64,000 bases of DNA, from contig WPIO01000060.1 of the NCBI GenBank assembly GCA_009760855.2, positions 2,354,001 to 2,418,000 on the forward strand, written 5' to 3'. Both the position numbers and the translations under genes were made by a program. The notes under the pieces are model-generated. The model made no database searches, was not told the DNA's origin, and saw only the letters and a list, made by a program, of their open reading frames with translations. Origin of the DNA: Cristatella mucedo. Taxonomy: Eukaryota > Bryozoa > Phylactolaemata > Cristatellidae. Below, in pieces: positions 1 through 9,837 of the stretch; position 1 is the stretch's first letter; every line of letters begins with the position of its first letter.

Positions 1-1
1 A

Positions 2-3000
2 AGGAAAGTAGAGGAGTGGTTAGAAAAAAGTTCTAATTGGATTACAGTTGGCATTAATGCTATTTATGCAAAGTTTTCTTATTTTCGTCATAAATTCGGT
101 GGCAGTTATTTACCAATGCCAAAAGGATTAGAAAAGAAGAGATCAACAATAAATATAAAGAATGAATCCGATAATCTTTGTGCTTTATGGTGCGTGTTAA
201 GGTTTCTTCACTCGAGAGATAATCATCCAGAATCTAGTGATGATTTAAAAGAAACATTATATGAGAAATATTCACAGCATCTAAAGAGAATAGAAGAGTT
301 GTTCAATATTAAGGATGAATATTCTTCAATTGCATTAAATGTTACTGATATTCCTCATTTAGCTGAATTATTAATTATAACTAATAATGTTTACGAATAT
401 GAAATAAAGTTCTAACACCACTTATAGTAGTTGATGAAGAGAAAGAGAAACATTTAGATCTTCTTCTGTATAGTACTCCAAATAAAAGTAATTTTCATTA
501 TGTAATTATTAAAAACTTCAATGGTTTATGTAGAAGTAGCAAAGGATATGGAACACAGCTTACGTGTAAAAGATGTTTGTGTAGATCTTACTCTAAAGAT
601 AAACTAGAATCACATGTTGATGCTTGCAAACGTGGAAATGATGGCAAATCTAGAATAGGAATGCCAAGTGCAGATAGTAAAAAAGGAGATAAATGTTATT
701 TTAGTGATTATGCTAAAACTTTGTAGTGTCCTTATGTTGCTTATGCAGAATTTGAATGCTTACTTACAAGCGTTAGAAAAACAGATAAAGAAGATCCTAC
801 TACCCCACAAGGTACTTTTTAAAAGCATATTCCTTATTCATCCGCTTATGCTATTATTGATTATAAAGGTGAACAAATGAAACCTAAATTGTTCAGGGGT
901 CCAAATAATGTTAGAGATCTATTAAAAAAAGATTTTGAAAAGATAAAAAATGATATGCAACCTATTCTTGATAAATACAATAAATTTGATTATGAAAAAT
1001 TTACTGAAAAACATAAACATAATTTTGATAAAGCAACTGTTTGTCATATTTGTAATTTGGATTTAAATGGCGATACAGTTTTAGATCATTGTCGTTTAAC
1101 AGGAAAGTATAGGGGTGCTGCACATAATGTTTGCAACTTAAATCAAAGCATGAATCCTAAAAAGTTTAAATTTCCAGTATTTACTCACAACTTAAAAGGT
1201 TACGATTCTCATTTATTAGTACAAGAGCTATTGCAAATAACATGGAGAAATATATAAACATTGAAATTGGTTCACTTAGTTTTAAAGACTCTTTACAAAT
1301 GCAGCAAAAAAGATTAGCAGATCTTGTCAACAATGTTGTTAAATCAGATAAACCATTAACACAAACAAGAAATTACTTTTCTATATTAGATAATAACGAA
1401 TTCAATCTATTAAAAGAGAAAGGTATATTGCCTTATGAATATACAGACTCATTTCAAGATTCAAAGATAAGAAATCACCAGATAAAAACAGTTTGTATAG
1501 CACATTAAATTATACAAACATAGATGAAAAAGATTATGTTCGTGTTGAGAAAGTTTGGGAGTTGATGAAGAAAATAGATCCAAACACTGAAGATATGTTA
1601 GGAAAGTGCAGTGATATTTATCTACTTATGGATGTTCTTTTACTGGCTCATGTATTTCAACATTTTAGACATTTGTCAAAGGAAATAGATGGATTAGATC
1701 CTGCCAATTTTCTTACTGCTCCAGGTTTGACTTGGTCAGCAGGTTTGAGAGATTCAAAGGTTAGACTAGATTTATCAACAGACTTTGAACAGTTTGATTT
1801 CTTTGAAAGTGCAATAAGAGGAGGAATAACTCAATCATCATGTAGATTTGTTAAAGCTAATAATGAAATGGTATCTAATTATGATAAAGAAAAAGAAAAA
1901 GATAAAGAAAAGAGTTGGTTACTTTATGTTGATGCTAATTCATTATATGGTACAGCAAAGACACAAGCACTTCCAATTTCTGATTTCAAGTTTTTAGATG
2001 ATAATCAAATAAAAAAGTTTACAACTAAAAAGATATTATCGTTAAAAAAGATGCTAAACTGGTTATGCTTTTGAAGTAGATATGCACTGTCCAAAAGAAT
2101 TACACGACACTTACTCCGATTATCCTATTCTACCAATTAGAAGAAAATTAGATGTTGAAGAATACTCTGACTATCAAAAGAAAATGTTACTAAAAAATAA
2201 TAAGAAAAAAATCGATGATTGTAAAAGTAAAGTTGAAAAACTTCATGTTAATCTAGAACCAAAGGTTAAATATGTTATCCATTATAGAAATCTACAACTT
2301 GCAATTGAGAGGGGATATGTATTAAGGAAGATACATAGAGTAATGAGTTTTACACAAAGTAAATGGTTGAGTGAATATATAACTAATAACATTGAGATGA
2401 GAAAGAAAGCAAAGGATGATTTTGAAAAAGAATATTATAAGCTTAAAACAATGCATTCTTTGGAAAGACAATGAAAAATGTTAGAGAAAGAGTAAACATT
2501 GAATTTTTGTATTTGAAATATGATAAGGATGTTTCAGTTTCAGATAAAAGAGTAATGAGTGCAAGGTTTAAAGATAGAAGGTTGTTTAATCGAGATTTAG
2601 TTGGAATTGAAACAACAAAAGCAGAGATCTGTCTTGATAAACCTATTTATTTAGGTATTACAATTCTAAATATTTCAAAACTAATAATGCAAGATTTCTA
2701 TTATAACACAATAAAAGATTATTATAATAATAAAGTAACACTTTCATATACTGATACGGATTCTTTAGTAATGCAAATAAATACTGATAATGTTTACAAA
2801 GATTTTTTAAACTATTTGGATAATTTAGATGTGGCTCATTATCCTTTGAATCATGATATATGGAAATTAGAAGAAGCAGAAAAAGTTAATCATGCTAAAA
2901 AAGGTTCTTTAGGGAAATTCAAAGATGAGATATGTGATAAATATACAATTGATCCTAAAACTAAAGATTTTATTAGAGATGAGAAAGGTGACATGATAGA

Positions 3001-3358
3001 AAAATCAATTGTACTTGATGAGGGTGTTTTCCTAAGACCATAACTTTATTCAATGCAGATAGCTATAAAGAAAGATACAGGAATCGAAGTCAAATCTGCA
3101 GTTAAAAAAGCAAAAGGAACAAAGATAAATGTAGTGAAAAAGTGTTTGATGCATGCCGATTATGTTGGTTGTCTTAAAACTGGTTAGGATGTTTATTGCA
3201 ATCAATCAAGATTTCAATCTAGAAACCAGCAAATTTTCACTATAACACAATCTAAAAAAGCCCTATCAGTATTTGACTCAAAAAGGTATTGGTTAGACTG
3301 TGGAAATCATAGTTACTGTTACGGTCACAATAGGATAAAAGAGTCTGCAGGTCGTTGA
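2..3358 (+). pseudogene. PolB: Protein-primed family B DNA polymerase (Polinton type), 5' partial and broken
   Basis: Replicates the viral DNA from a protein primer; here it is a wreck. In order: N-terminal region with the NIKN...DNLC block (near 150-180), Exo I as YAEFEC (742-759, the usual first Asp is Glu), an HNH-like Cys/His cluster CHIC...LDHC...CNLN (about 1042-1143), Exo II as HNLKGYDSH (about 1186), Exo III around YLLMD (about 1618), polymerase motif A DANSLYG (from 1931), motif B near 2445 cut by a frameshift, and motif C YTDTDSL (2747-2767). Breaks: frameshifts near 412, 1240, 1490, 2060 and 2445; in-frame TAG at 724, TAA at 820, TAA at 3041, TAG at 3185. The reading frame is already open at base 2, so the true start is outside the window. 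Catalytic Asp residues of motifs A and C remain, but no full product is possible. Confidence 0.93.
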
Positions 3359-3380
3359 AAAACTTGTAATATTAGTATAG

Positions 3381-3533
3381 ATGCCAAAAAGGAAGATTGA
3401 AAATACCAAACCATTACCAGTAAAGAAAGTTTTATTTTCAGATAAAAAGGAAAAGGAATTAGATAAAAAACGTGTTGGCTTATAAGAAGAAGTAGAACTA
3501 TACGAGTCAATGGGGAAATTAAAAATATATTAA
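3381..3533 (+). pseudogene. Small basic viral ORF with one internal stop
   Basis: About 50 codons beginning MPKRK, rich in Lys, with a nuclear-localisation-like start. The ATG follows directly on TATAG, the motif seen before many genes of this element, which is why I take it as a real start. One in-frame TAA lies at 3483-3485 and the frame then stays open to 3533. It sits between the polymerase and the acidic ORF, on the same strand. I recognise no family; a DNA-binding or regulatory role would be speculation. Confidence 0.4.
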
Positions 3534-3557
3534 AAAAAATATTTTCACTATTATAGG

Positions 3558-3878
3558 ATGGATCCCAAAGAAGATTCTCATTCTATTACCAGCTCTGATA
3601 GTGAATCCGAATATTCAGAAGATTCAATCGATGATCCTGATTATCAAATGGAAACAGAAGAGGAATCTGAGTCTTACGAGTCTGAAGCTTCCTCATACAT
3701 GGATTCTGACTCAGATGATGAGGTAGATCTAGAAGAACTTCTATTTGGTAAACATTATGAAGATCTTACTGAAGAAAAAGTCAAATCATATGAAGAATTC
3801 CTTGAAGGATATGTAGATGAACCTGAAGAGATTTTATTTCAATTAAATAAAATTATCTTTTCATATAAAGAAAATTGA
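3558..3878 (+). CDS. Intact acidic Ser/Asp/Glu-rich viral protein, 106 aa
   Basis: One of the few unbroken ORFs in the element. The first 60 or so residues are almost entirely Ser, Asp, Glu and Tyr (for example SDSESEYSEDSIDD); the C-terminal half is more mixed and could fold as helices. The start has a TATAGG motif immediately upstream (ATTATAGG then ATG) and is 24 bases after the preceding small ORF. I do not recognise the family. Its composition resembles acidic DNA-mimic or histone-binding tails, but that is only a compositional remark. A low-complexity acidic protein tolerates point changes, so the absence of stops is not strong evidence of selection. Confidence 0.6.
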   Translation: MDPKEDSHSITSSDSESEYSEDSIDDPDYQMETEEESESYESEASSYMDSDSDDEVDLEELLFGKHYEDLTEEKVKSYEEFLEGYVDEPEEILFQLNKIIFSYKEN

Positions 3879-3915
3879 TGTATCAAGAGTTTTTAGTTGT
3901 TAACAATCTAGAGAA

Positions 3916-4134
3916 ATGGCAATGAAAATCTGTCTTCAAAAACTTAAAGGAGAAGATCAACGAATAGTGAAACATTCACTTGATAAACTTATTCCAGATA
4001 TTGATAGTTCATATATTAGTATTCTTATATAAATATGTGATAAACTAATGGAAAGTCGTAGTAAGATAAATGAGATGCTTATAGAATCAAATACAAAATC
4101 CAAAACCACAAAGACAGGAGTTCAAATTGATTAA
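3916..4134 (+). pseudogene. Small viral ORF, unknown, one internal TAA
   Basis: A 72-codon frame starting MAMKICLQKL, upstream CTAGAGAA close to the ATG (a weaker version of the shared start motif). The frame holds one TAA at 4030-4032 in a stretch that otherwise looks helical and charged, ending TKTGVQID. Same strand as the acidic ORF. No recognised family. Confidence 0.4.
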
Positions 4135-4282
4135 TTTTATTATATATATTTCAGAAAGTATAAAATTAAAATTGATGACAGTCTTAAAATTAATGTATAT
4201 CTTTATTTTACTAAATTACCTGATTCAGTTATTGTATCTTTAATTTGTATGTCCATGTAATTTTTTTATTATAATATAGGAA

Positions 4283-4761
4283 ATGGAAGCAATTACTGAC
4301 CCAATGCTAGCAACTTCTGCAGTAGCACTTAAATATAATGTAGATTATCTTGCTAGGTCAAGAATGTCAGCACATGATTACCAACAGCTCAGTTCTGATG
4401 TTTCAAATATGACTGATGACTCTATTAGGAAATTCTATCTTGATGAAGCAGATATTGAAGCACAAAGAATTATTAGTGCTGGGCAAACTGAAGTTCTATC
4501 AGGTCTTGAGTCAAGAGTTAGATCTAAAGTTGATGCTCTCCTCAACGACCCTAGTGAAATTGCTGATTATACGACTTGGATTGCATCACAACTTCCAACA
4601 CTCTCTACAGTCATATCTGGAGTATCTGGTATTAAACTTGACATCTCTGGAATTGTTAAAGATGAGTGTTATGCAGTTCTTCCAAGTATTAGTGAGGGTA
4701 AGTGTGCAAAAAAAAGGCAGCTGAGGCAGCACTAGCACAACTTGATCCAAGTGTAGTTTAA
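4283..4761 (+). pseudogene. Unknown viral protein with one homopolymer frameshift near the C-terminus
   Basis: About 158 codons starting MEAITDPMLA, preceded by ATTATAATATAGGAA, a strong match to the element's start motif. Mostly helical with small residues and a final Lys/Ala/Glu-rich tail. The frame breaks at a run of eight A at about 4707-4714; the alternative frame runs on to a TAA at 4759-4761, so the break may be a sequencing error. I do not recognise the family. It is followed by another unknown ORF on the same strand. Confidence 0.5.
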
Positions 4762-4798
4762 TTAATTTAAATAAAAAATAAAAACAATATGTAAAAAA

Positions 4799-5184
4799 TG
4801 AATGTTGACACAAGAAGTCAAGATTGTCTTGAAGAAGTACTAGGTCAACAGTATTCAAACTTTAAAATCTGTTTCATCCAATCGGTAAAACAAAAACATC
4901 AGATCAACTTTATTAGATGCTTTAAAACTAGTATTAGAATATAAAGCACTTAGAATTAATCACTCTGAACAATAAATAGCAAGTATATTCGCTAAAGTAA
5001 GAGATGGTTCAATCTTTGAAGAGTTCCTTAAAGACTTAAAAATAGAAAAAATTAATAGTATGAAGTCTGAAGCTTACTCTAAAAAATAGAACTAACTAAA
5101 CAAATAAAGAAAGAGATAGATGCAGGAAAGAGTTTTGATATACCTGAAGAATTGATTAAAGAGACTATGGATTGGAAGATTTAA
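4799..5184 (+). pseudogene. Unknown charged viral ORF, broken
   Basis: Starts MNVDTRSQDC and continues through two frame changes and an in-frame TAA to a tail ending ETMDWKI and a TAA at 5182-5184. Predicted helical and rich in Lys/Glu/Ile. Its stop overlaps the stop of the convergent minus-strand ORF at 5181. No family recognised. Confidence 0.35.
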
Positions 5185-5670
5185 ATATCTGAAATATTAG
5201 GATTAACATATATTTTTACTCCATCTGTTTTATCCATCGATGCTGAAGGAGAGTAATAAACTTCTTTAACTAATCCAATCTCAATATAATCTGTATCAGT
5301 TGGTGCTGTAATGTATGGACTATTTAAAACTGGATAGATAACACTAAAATTAATAGTAGTTTTGTATGGAGTATTTGAAATAGTAAAATTAGATGGCAAA
5401 CTGTTTAATTAAATCATATCATCAACAACACCATAAAATCTTAGTTTGAATTAAGATTTAAACCTTGGATTATAAGCAATCTTATGATAAAGGTTTCTAA
5501 CTATAATATCACTATCTGTTGGGTTTTCAATAGTAATAGTAATATTTGCTTTCATAACACTAAATGAAACACTAATCATTCCTGCAAATTTATACGAATA
5601 ATTATAATAAATTTATTTAGAAACTGTATACTTAGAAAATCAAAAAAATTACTACCACCATCAGTTGCAT
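5181..5670 (-). pseudogene. Unknown beta-rich viral protein, broken
   Basis: Minus-strand gene following the fibre-like gene. The C-terminal 72 codons are open (MPSNFTISNTPYK onward) and two in-frame TAA codons and one frameshift separate them from the likely start at 5670. The residue pattern is alternating hydrophobic/polar with many Thr, Ile and Asn, as in beta-sandwich virion proteins. It ends tail to tail with the preceding plus-strand ORF. Function unknown; a virion surface protein is a guess from composition and position. Confidence 0.4.
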
Positions 5671-5744
5671 TGTTTATATCACTTACTTTTATTTATATTA
5701 TTATGTCGGTTTTTTATTTTTATATCAGATAGTTAAGCTAAAAT

Positions 5745-6270
5745 TTATTTTCCACTGCTAGAAGAAGAAAATGCTTGTGTTGATGCACCTAAATTACTTA
5801 CACTGTGTAAAGTTAAATTACCCCAATATCCAATAAATCCGGTATTACTTATAAACGTTCTAACAAATGGTAAGCTTCCACATTTCAAGTAGAAATGATG
5901 TATATACTTATTTGCAATTACATCAGTTGGAGAACAATTATTAAAATTTGGTTCTCTTCAATTCATTATTAGTCTTTCAACACTTACTGTTTCATCTTGT
6001 TTATACATACCAGTTTTTGTATCAACATATTGTTTTGTAGCAATATCTCTTTCATTAACAGGATCTGATATTCCTGCATATTTTGTTTGAGTTTGCAGAT
6101 AAATGACCAGTTATTTGTTGATCTGAAACTGAATCTTTTCTTGGATAATTATTGTCAGCAAATGATTTATTAACTGTTTCTAATGTATCAGCGATTTCAC
6201 CAAGATTTTTTATTCTATTTCAATCAAAGTTCAAAGTTCTATCCATTTGTAAATCTGTTTTACTAAGCAT
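5745..6270 (-). pseudogene. Fibre-like virion protein B
   Basis: Starts MLSKTDLQMDR and has a repeat of the type found in trimeric viral and phage fibres: an NRIKNL core followed by VNKSFAD, then another GHLSAN and YVDTKTGMY stretch, then a beta-rich tail ending in a Ser run. In-frame TGA codons occur at 6220-6222 and 5958-5960, each where Trp would fit, and frameshifts lie between. The ATG begins one base after the stop of fibre gene A. Same repeat logic as the genes at 6272-7062 and 16005-16859. Host attachment is the usual role for such proteins, by inference. Confidence 0.6.
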
Positions 6271-6271
6271 T

Positions 6272-7062
6272 TTAATGTGTTGCTATATTAAGTGTTACAT
6301 TTATTGTTTTATTAAATAAATCTTGTGTAGACACAAATATAAAACTCTCTACTATTGTCTTAGTTGGATCTAGAGAATAACCTCCAAACAAGTGAAAAGG
6401 ATATTATTTTGCATTTATTCAATTTGTCGGAAAAGGAATAATAATTTTGTTAAATTTGGAGTTAATGAATATATTGCTGAAAGTACTAATATACCTCTAG
6501 GTACAGAAATATCTCCTAATGCACTAATCCATTTTCCATCATACGTTAAATTTTCAATTGTTGTTTGTAATGAACCATCAATAACGCCAGTAAAATGTAT
6601 AACTGCTACATTTCCATCCGTAATTCTATTTAGATAATCAAGATTAACACCATCATTAAGATTAACAGGATCATTTTTCAATTTTAATAAAATTATTTCG
6701 CATGTTTAAATTACCATTAACTGTTCCTCCATGTAAATTAAGAAAGTTGTCATCGATATACTTTTTATTTGGAACAATATAATCTAAGTCTGAGTTTCCT
6801 CCATTTGCAGGTATTTGTGATCTAACAGTACATTTACAGTTAATTTTCCTCTAATCGTTCCACCAGTAATTGGTAATTTAGTGTCAGCATAATCTTTCGT
6901 TGCAGCATCACTAGGATTTATGGGATTAGCAAGATCTACTATTCTAAAATTGTTCAAATCAATATCTCCATCATTTGTAGTTGATCTAGAAATCTTTGTA
7001 ACAAAGTTAGTATCGATATACTTTGTGTTTACTGCATCACCAGCGTCAACAGGATCACCTAC
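6272..7062 (-). pseudogene. Fibre-like virion protein A, N-terminus apparently missing
   Basis: Several copies of a fibre repeat are readable: NPINPSDAATKDYADTKL, DPVDAGDAVNTKYID and DPVNLNDGVNLDYLN, each preceded by a DLNNFRIVDL-like strand. A beta-rich C-terminal head follows (NLTYDGKWISALGDIS onward). There is an in-frame TGA at 6419-6421 plus a TAA and at least two frame changes. No ATG or upstream first repeat is visible; reading begins mid-repeat near 7062, directly abutting the oppositely oriented PLA2-like gene. That suggests a deletion or rearrangement at the junction. Confidence 0.65.
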
Positions 7063-7071
7063 ATTTTTTTA

Positions 7072-7587
7072 ATGGTGGGAAAGAGTTTCATTTGAAACTG
7101 CCAAAAGGTGTTCAATCAGAATTCGTACCAGGTGGCTCATTCAATGATACAGGAAAATATAGTTATGTTGGGCACGGCACACAGTTTAGAAAACGTATGG
7201 ATCAAGGATACACCGGTGTAAATGATTTAGATGCACGTGCTTTAATCCATGACAATGATTATACAGAGACAAGTAATTTACCCTAACCAAAAAGGACTGA
7301 AATAAGAAATGTATCTGATCTTGTTCTTGCTGAATCTGCTGCTAGGATTGCATTGGATCCCAAACAACCGTCATACGTTCGTGAAGATGCTAAAACAGTG
7401 TCGGCTATAATTAAGTGCTAAGGCTAAACTTGGCCTTGGTCTTGTTCGTGAAAGTATTTTAGATAGTAAAATTGCAATGGAATTCTTAAAAGATAGAGTA
7501 TCAAATCCATCAAGTATAAGTAAGATAACTAATTATGCAAAGAATCTTGTTGATAAAATATTATTTATAAGTAAAAAAAAGATGTAA
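7072..7587 (+). pseudogene. Virion PLA2-like protein (parvovirus VP1-type phospholipase A2 domain)
   Basis: Contains the two hallmarks of viral PLA2 domains: a Ca-binding-loop-like YSYVGHGT (from about 7158; the usual form is YxGPGT) and the catalytic helix with DLDARALIHDNDY, where the HD dyad is at 7248-7253. Such domains are known from parvoviruses and Maverick/adintoviruses and act on host membranes during entry. An in-frame TAA is at 7284-7286, just after the catalytic helix, and a frameshift lies near 7425; the C-terminal helix-rich part ends at 7585-7587. The ATG at 7072 is one frame off the open frame, so the start is uncertain. The Pro of the usual GPG loop is His here. Confidence 0.7.
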
Positions 7588-7637
7588 TTTTTCTTTTGTT
7601 TTGTTTTGTTTTTATGTGTTTTTGTTTTTAGTTTCTA

Positions 7638-8138
7638 TTAATCAGCAGGATTAAACTTATCTTGTTTCTTATCTACAGAATACACTTTAACTTTTTCAAG
7701 TTTCAATCTAATATTAAGTTTTTCTTTTGATTTATAAGTATCTTTAGTAACGTATCCTCAATCTAAAATACCAGTAACAGTAAAGTCATTACCAAATTTT
7801 TGAATTATTTCAGCAACACTACCGAATTTCGTTTGCTTGTTCTTTTTATCAAAGAATATACTTGGTTTCATACCAAATGCAATTCTTATACCAATAGTTG
7901 AACGTACTTGGTATCCACTGTGCTCAAGCTTCATACTTGCTCTATTAGCAATATCTTCGAGAACAGGCCTCATATCTTCTGTAATATTAATCCATGCATT
8001 AAAATAAGGTTTATAATCTTTACTCATTTTCTCTTCAATATGAACGCGTGCTGGTTTTCATTTAGGAATTACAACAGAGGCATTTTCAAGTACTACGAAT
8101 TTTTTATTTTCAATTTCTATACAAGGGAAAGAAAATGT
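7638..8138 (-). pseudogene. Unknown viral protein downstream of the protease
   Basis: A minus-strand frame open from about 8138 to TAA at 7638, interrupted only by TGA at 8058-8060 and TGA at 7758-7760. Both TGA codons lie where Trp reads naturally (after VVIPK and after TGILD). No ATG is found at the beginning; the first internal Met is at 8027 (MSKDYKPYFNAW). The middle reads as a mixed alpha/beta domain and the tail is Lys-rich. It lies six bases after the protease stop on the same strand. I do not recognise the family. Confidence 0.5.
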
Positions 8139-8143
8139 TTAAA

Positions 8144-8690
8144 TTAAAATAATATTTTTATTGTAGATCCAAAATCTGATTCTTGCATTAGTTTTAAGAA
8201 GATTAGACACCTTCTTCCACAATCTGTTTGATTGTATTCTTGTAGCTTAAGTGTCTGAAATGTTGGTATTACACCAAAATAATTTATTACTTCTGGCATA
8301 GGTGGTGCACCGAATGAATCAAAGTAAAAACATTGTTTTCCCTCCTTTTTAAGTGCTACCCAGTGATATATTGCTTTTTGTGAATCACCAGTATTACAAA
8401 TAGGACTATCTTTTGTTACTGGTTTTGTCAGTTCATTTCTTGCAAACACACCTCTAAAGTTTTTTATATCTAATTCTTTTATATAATTATGTATTTCTAT
8501 ATCAGTTAAAGGTGTTGATTTTACTTTTTTTTAATTGATCAATAGTCTTTTTTAGTTCTACAATCATTTGTTCTTTATATGCACAACCACCAACTCCTGT
8601 ACCAGTATATCTATTAGCGCAACCTGAGAACTGTTTACTAAGTTTATTTGATATTCCTGCAAAGATAGCTGGTAAAGGTTTTAGACTCTT
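8144..8690 (-). pseudogene. Adenain-like maturation cysteine protease
   Basis: The conserved catalytic elements of the adenovirus/Maverick protease are present in order: His in IYHWVAL, acidic residue in FYFDSFG, and Cys in NQTDCGRRC near the C-terminus; the N-terminal part has the NFRGVFARNEL stretch typical of this family. The enzyme cleaves virion precursor proteins during maturation. Upstream is a Gly-rich, Leu/Lys-rich segment (LPAIFAGISNKLSK) in the same general frame but with a frameshift at a run of eight T (8525-8532) and others. It follows the zinc-ribbon/tandem-repeat ORF on the same strand with overlapping frames, so the two may once have been one polyprotein-like gene. Confidence 0.8.
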
Positions 8691-8714
8691 TTTTCTCTCA
8701 TTCTATCTAAATCA

Positions 8715-9137
8715 TCATACATACCTTTCTTTACCTTTACTTACTTGATGTCTACCAGAACCTTTACTTACTTGATGTCTACCAGAACCTTTACTTACTT
8801 GATGTCTACCAGAACCTTTACTTACTTGATGTCTACCAGAACCTTTACTTACTTGATGTCTACCAGAATCTTTACTTACTTGATGTCTACCAGAACCTTT
8901 ACTTACTTGATGTCTACCAGAACCTTTACTTACTTGATGTCTACCAGAACCTTTACTTACTTGATGTCTACCAGAACCAATATCAGTTCTTAACTTAACG
9001 AACTTTGACTTCTTACTATCACAAATAGTACAAACACTTTTTAACATTCCTCTCATTCCTTTCGTACTATCTACTTCTACATATTCTTCATGGATTGTAT
9101 TTGTTGGATTTTTACACTTCAAACAATAAATTTCCAT
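8715..9137 (-). CDS. Zinc-ribbon protein with nine GSGRHQVSK repeats
   Basis: Opens MEIYCLKCKNP and has a second pair CTICDSKKSKF at residues 36-46, giving a CxxC...CxxC zinc ribbon like the small viral DUF5679-type domains. From residue 54 it is nine copies of a nine-residue basic repeat GSGRHQVSK (one copy starts Asp), then GKERYV and a stop. The ORF is intact. The start is supported by the divergent promoter block (9138-9158) shared with the ATPase. A related start (MEIFCETC) occurs at 17278. The repeated basic segment might bind DNA; this is inference. It could also be the N-terminal part of the protease ORF that follows if the stop at 8715 is secondary. Confidence 0.7.
   Translation of the reverse strand: MEIYCLKCKNPTNTIHEEYVEVDSTKGMRGMLKSVCTICDSKKSKFVKLRTDIGSGRHQVSKGSGRHQVSKGSGRHQVSKGSGRHQVSKDSGRHQVSKGSGRHQVSKGSGRHQVSKGSGRHQVSKGSGRHQVSKGKERYV
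8736..8978 (-). repeat. In-frame 27-bp minisatellite, 9 copies, within the zinc-ribbon ORF
   Basis: Unit GSGRHQVSK at protein level. Copies are identical apart from one base that changes Gly to Asp in the fifth unit, so the array is young or homogenised. Because 27 is a multiple of three, both strands stay open; the plus-strand ORF (MSTRTFTYL repeated) is only its shadow. No spacers, so not a CRISPR array. Confidence 0.95.
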
Positions 9138-9158
9138 ATCTATTATAATATAGAAAAA
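9138..9158. promoter_or_regulatory. Bidirectional promoter between zinc-ribbon gene and ATPase
   Basis: Only 21 bases separate the two divergent ATG codons. The block ATCTATTATAATATAGAAAA reads TATAATATAG toward the ATPase and CTATATTATAATAG toward the zinc-ribbon gene, so each start has a TATAG- or TATAATAG-like element within a few bases. The 5' leaders would be almost absent. The promoter role is inferred from recurrence of the motif at other starts. Confidence 0.6.
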
Positions 9159-9825
9159 ATGTCATTGCATTTTAGAGCTTTCAATTTTGGACAAGATGAA
9201 GATACTGGACATAAAGAACAATTACCTAAAGTTTCTATTAGATCATTAGTGCCAGAACCAAGCTGAACAGGTAAATCACAGTAAGTAATGAAGTGGATAT
9301 TTTATGGAATGCTCAATTATGATACATGTACAATCATTGCTTCAAGTTTAGATCAAAATTTATATCGTGGTCTTATGTCAATGACAAAAGATAAATTTGC
9401 TTACGTTTGGTTTAATGGAATTGATAATATGCCAGAAGTTGATTCATACAGGAATTTTAAGAATTGTGTTGTATTAGATGATTTAATGACTGAAGATCGA
9501 TCTAAGATATTAGATTATTTTACTAGAGGTAGGCATAAATCATTGAACATATTCTACCTCGCTCAAGGATTTACTAATATTCCTAGAAGAGAAATAAGAA
9601 ACAATATAAATATGATTATAATCTTTAAAAAAAAATACTGATATAGAATACATTCGTGATTCATATGTTGGTGATATAGATAAGAAAATATTTAAAGAAT
9701 GGGTTAACTCTTGTACTAGAAATAGATTTAGTTATGGTGTTATTGATTTAACTAAAACAGAATCAGAAGATAGATTTCGGTCTGTAGATAGTACAGGCAA
9801 ACAATTAATAACTATTTTTAATTGA
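9159..9825 (+). pseudogene. Packaging ATPase (FtsK/HerA family, Maverick type)
   Basis: Pumps viral DNA into the capsid. A degenerate Walker A reads PS-stop-TGKSQ around 9258-9281, with TGA at 9264-9266 inside it and TAA at 9282-9284 just after. Walker B is CVVLDDLM (about 9465-9488), followed by the family's TRGRHKSLNIFYLAQGF stretch (sensor region) and IRNNINMIIIFK. A frameshift falls on a run of nine A at about 9627-9635, after which the C-terminal 65 codons end in TGA at 9823-9825. Start supported by TATAG directly upstream. It heads the plus-strand virion gene block 9159-16859. Confidence 0.85.
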
Positions 9826-9837
9826 ATATAGGAGAAA

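Noticed and set aside
8745..8993. Plus-strand MSTRTFTYL repeat ORF
   Set aside because: Shadow of the minus-strand GSGRHQVSK array, which has the zinc-ribbon N-terminus and start motif.
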